From: Gammaproteobacteria bacterium
GTDB taxonomy: Bacteria; Pseudomonadota; Gammaproteobacteria; Steroidobacterales; BM003
Reading direction: 5' to 3'
DNA length: 15,740 bases
Assembly (NCBI GenBank): GCA_026193125.1
Contig: JAPHSC010000402.1
Location: 1-15,740, forward strand
Part shown: in pieces, positions 14,392 to 15,740 of the stretch
Numbering within the stretch: the stretch's first letter is position 1
How the letters are laid out: each line of letters begins with the position of its first letter
Translations under genes and position numbers: made by a program
The notes under the pieces: generated by a model
Databases searched by the model: none
What the model saw: the letters and a program-made list of their open reading frames with translations, nothing else
What the model was told of the DNA's origin: nothing

Positions 14392-15207
14392 GTGCAATAC
14401 CTGGGGAAAGTTGTCGGTGGGATGATCGGGGCAGTCTTCGGACCGGTGGGTGCCTTGCTGGGTGTATTCGTCGGGCACCAGTTTGACAAGGGTGCGGCCG
14501 AGCAACTGGGCATTCGCGGAGGCTTTGGTTCCGCCAATCCGGAAGCCGTGCGCCGTACGTTTTTCGAGACCACCTTTTCGGTTATGGGGCACCTGGCCAA
14601 GATCGACGGACTGGTGTCCGAAGAGGAGATACGCGAGGCCCGGGCGGTCATGTACCGCATGCAATTGAGCCCGGAGCTTACCCGGGAGGCCATGCGCCTG
14701 TTCAACCAGGGTAAGGGTGCGGACTTTCCGCTGGAACTCACCCTGCAGCGATTCAGAGCCCAGGCCGGCGGGCAGCATGACTTGTTTCGCACCTTCCTGC
14801 TGATTCAGTTGCAGGCTGCGCTGGCCAATGGACGCATAGATAATGCCGAGCGTGCGTTGCTCTGGCGTATGTGCCAGGTACTGGGAATTTCCCGGGTGGA
14901 GTTGGCCCAGCTTGAGGCAATGGTCAGGGCCCAGACGATTTTTGGCGGTGCGGGAGCGGGGCAGGCCGGCAGGCACCAGGTTCGCCCGGCAAACTCACTG
15001 GAGCAGGCCTACAAGGTGCTGGGTACGGAGCCGTCGGCCTCGGATGCAGAGGTCAAGAAGGCCTACCGCCGCCTGATGAGTCAGCACCACCCCGACAAAC
15101 TCCTGGCGCGTGGCTTGCCCGAGTCCATGCGTGGAGAGGCGGAAACGCGTACCCAGGAGATACGTGCAGCCTACGATGTGCTGCGCGAGAGTCGCGGCAT
15201 GCGCTGA
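14392..15207 (+). CDS. djlA: Membrane-anchored co-chaperone DjlA
   Basis: 271-aa type III membrane J-protein that stimulates DnaK ATPase at the inner membrane and is linked to envelope stress signalling. One glycine-rich helix (about residues 4-30, GGMIGAVFGPVGALLGVFVG) anchors it. A TerB-like helical domain follows (about 55-175, with FSVMGHLAKIDGLVSEEEI and ALANGRIDNAERALLWRM). The C-terminal J domain runs from about 205 to 271, with HPD at 233-235. I chose the GTG at 14392 because it yields MQYLGKVVG, matching the E. coli DjlA start (MQYWGK) and its exact length of 271. AGAGG lies 11 nt upstream. An earlier GTG at 14341 would add 17 unrelated residues. It is divergent from purC and 86 bp upstream of rpe. 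Confidence 0.94.
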   Translation: MQYLGKVVGGMIGAVFGPVGALLGVFVGHQFDKGAAEQLGIRGGFGSANPEAVRRTFFETTFSVMGHLAKIDGLVSEEEIREARAVMYRMQLSPELTREAMRLFNQGKGADFPLELTLQRFRAQAGGQHDLFRTFLLIQLQAALANGRIDNAERALLWRMCQVLGISRVELAQLEAMVRAQTIFGGAGAGQAGRHQVRPANSLEQAYKVLGTEPSASDAEVKKAYRRLMSQHHPDKLLARGLPESMRGEAETRTQEIRAAYDVLRESRGMR

Positions 15208-15293
15208 CCGAATTTGTTCATGACTTGGGTCGGGATTCCCGTTAACCTTTCACCCTGACTTTCCGCTGCAGCTTCACAAGGCGCGACACGATT

Positions 15294-15740
15294 ATGAAAC
15301 AGGCTCCGATTATTGCCCCCTCGATACTTTCAGCCGATTTCGCCCGCCTGGGTGAGGAAGTGGAGGCAGTGCTTGCCGCCGGCGCGGAACTGGTGCATTT
15401 CGATGTCATGGACAACCATTACGTTCCGAATCTCACTATCGGGCCCCTGGTTTGTGAGGCCCTGCGCAAACACGGTATTACGGCTGATATCGATGTGCAT
15501 CTGATGGTAAAACCGGTAGATCGGATCATTCCCGACTTTGCCAGGGCCGGGGCCAGCTACATCACCTTTCATCCCGAGGCCAGTGAGCACGTGGATCGAA
15601 CCCTGCAGTTGATCCATAACGAGGGCTGCAAGGCCGGGCTGGTGTTTAACCCCGCGACACCCCTGAGCTGGTTGGAGCATGTCATGGACAAGATCGACAT
15701 GATCCTGATCATGTCAGTTAATCCGGGCTTTGGCGGGCAG
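15294..15740 (+). CDS. rpe: Ribulose-phosphate 3-epimerase Rpe, 3'-truncated by the window edge
   Basis: First 149 residues of Rpe, the TIM-barrel enzyme that interconverts ribulose 5-phosphate and xylulose 5-phosphate in the pentose phosphate pathway. The start IIAPSILSADFARLGEEV is typical. The metal-binding and catalytic motifs HFDVMDNHYVPNLTIGP, DVHLMVKPVD, ITFHPEAS and MSVNPGFGGQ are all present. The last of these marks the phosphate-gripping loop region, right at the end of the window. Full-length Rpe is about 225 aa, so roughly 75 residues lie beyond. The ATG is preceded by a weak AAGG. It follows djlA in the same direction after 86 bp with no terminator seen, so cotranscription is possible. 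Confidence 0.96.
   Translation, partial: MKQAPIIAPSILSADFARLGEEVEAVLAAGAELVHFDVMDNHYVPNLTIGPLVCEALRKHGITADIDVHLMVKPVDRIIPDFARAGASYITFHPEASEHVDRTLQLIHNEGCKAGLVFNPATPLSWLEHVMDKIDMILIMSVNPGFGGQ

Overview
The window looks like a chromosomal segment of a GC-rich gammaproteobacterium. The nit–tldD and darP–pmbA pairs, DjlA, PurE/PurK and a long-form PurC fit that class. A marine Halieaceae/Cellvibrionales-type host is a guess from protein flavour only. There are no transposases, integrases, tRNAs, rRNAs or CRISPR arrays.

Layout, left to right. (1) 1-2096, plus strand: the 3' part of a Nit-family amidase, then tldD. (2) 2074-6016, minus strand: a compact peptide-secretion cassette. In transcription order it holds a 64-aa double-glycine-leader peptide precursor, a hairpin terminator, a 96-aa membrane protein (possible immunity protein), an HlyD/CvaA-type membrane fusion protein and a C39-peptidase ABC exporter. 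(3) 6017-6451: an AT-richer intergenic region with a strong RNA hairpin directly upstream of (4) a 64-aa two-TM protein gene (6452-6646, plus). (5) 6839-8032, minus: an ExeA/GspA-like AAA ATPase fused to a C-terminal FHA domain. (6) 8107-9708, minus: the purE-purK operon. (7) darP (minus) and pmbA/tldE (plus), divergent. (8) A YihY-family membrane protein (minus), whose 3' end overlaps pmbA. (9) purC (minus), divergent from djlA (plus), and finally the 5' part of rpe.

Most of the window is housekeeping: de novo purine synthesis (purE, purK, purC), ribosome maturation (darP), a membrane J-protein (djlA), the TldD/TldE protease pair and the pentose phosphate pathway (rpe). The accessory system is the class II microcin/bacteriocin-type cassette at 2074-6016. 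The precursor's 15-residue leader fits the consensus recognised by C39 peptidases. The exporter has the C39 Cys-His-Asp residues, and the adaptor is a CvaA-like fusion protein. An outer-membrane TolC channel is not present and would have to come from elsewhere. The cassette lies directly against tldD, and tldE lies about 4.4 kb beyond it. TldD/TldE is the protease known to act on microcin B17, so a functional link is possible but unproven. The precursor shows no similarity I recognise to a named microcin, and it is the most novel item here.
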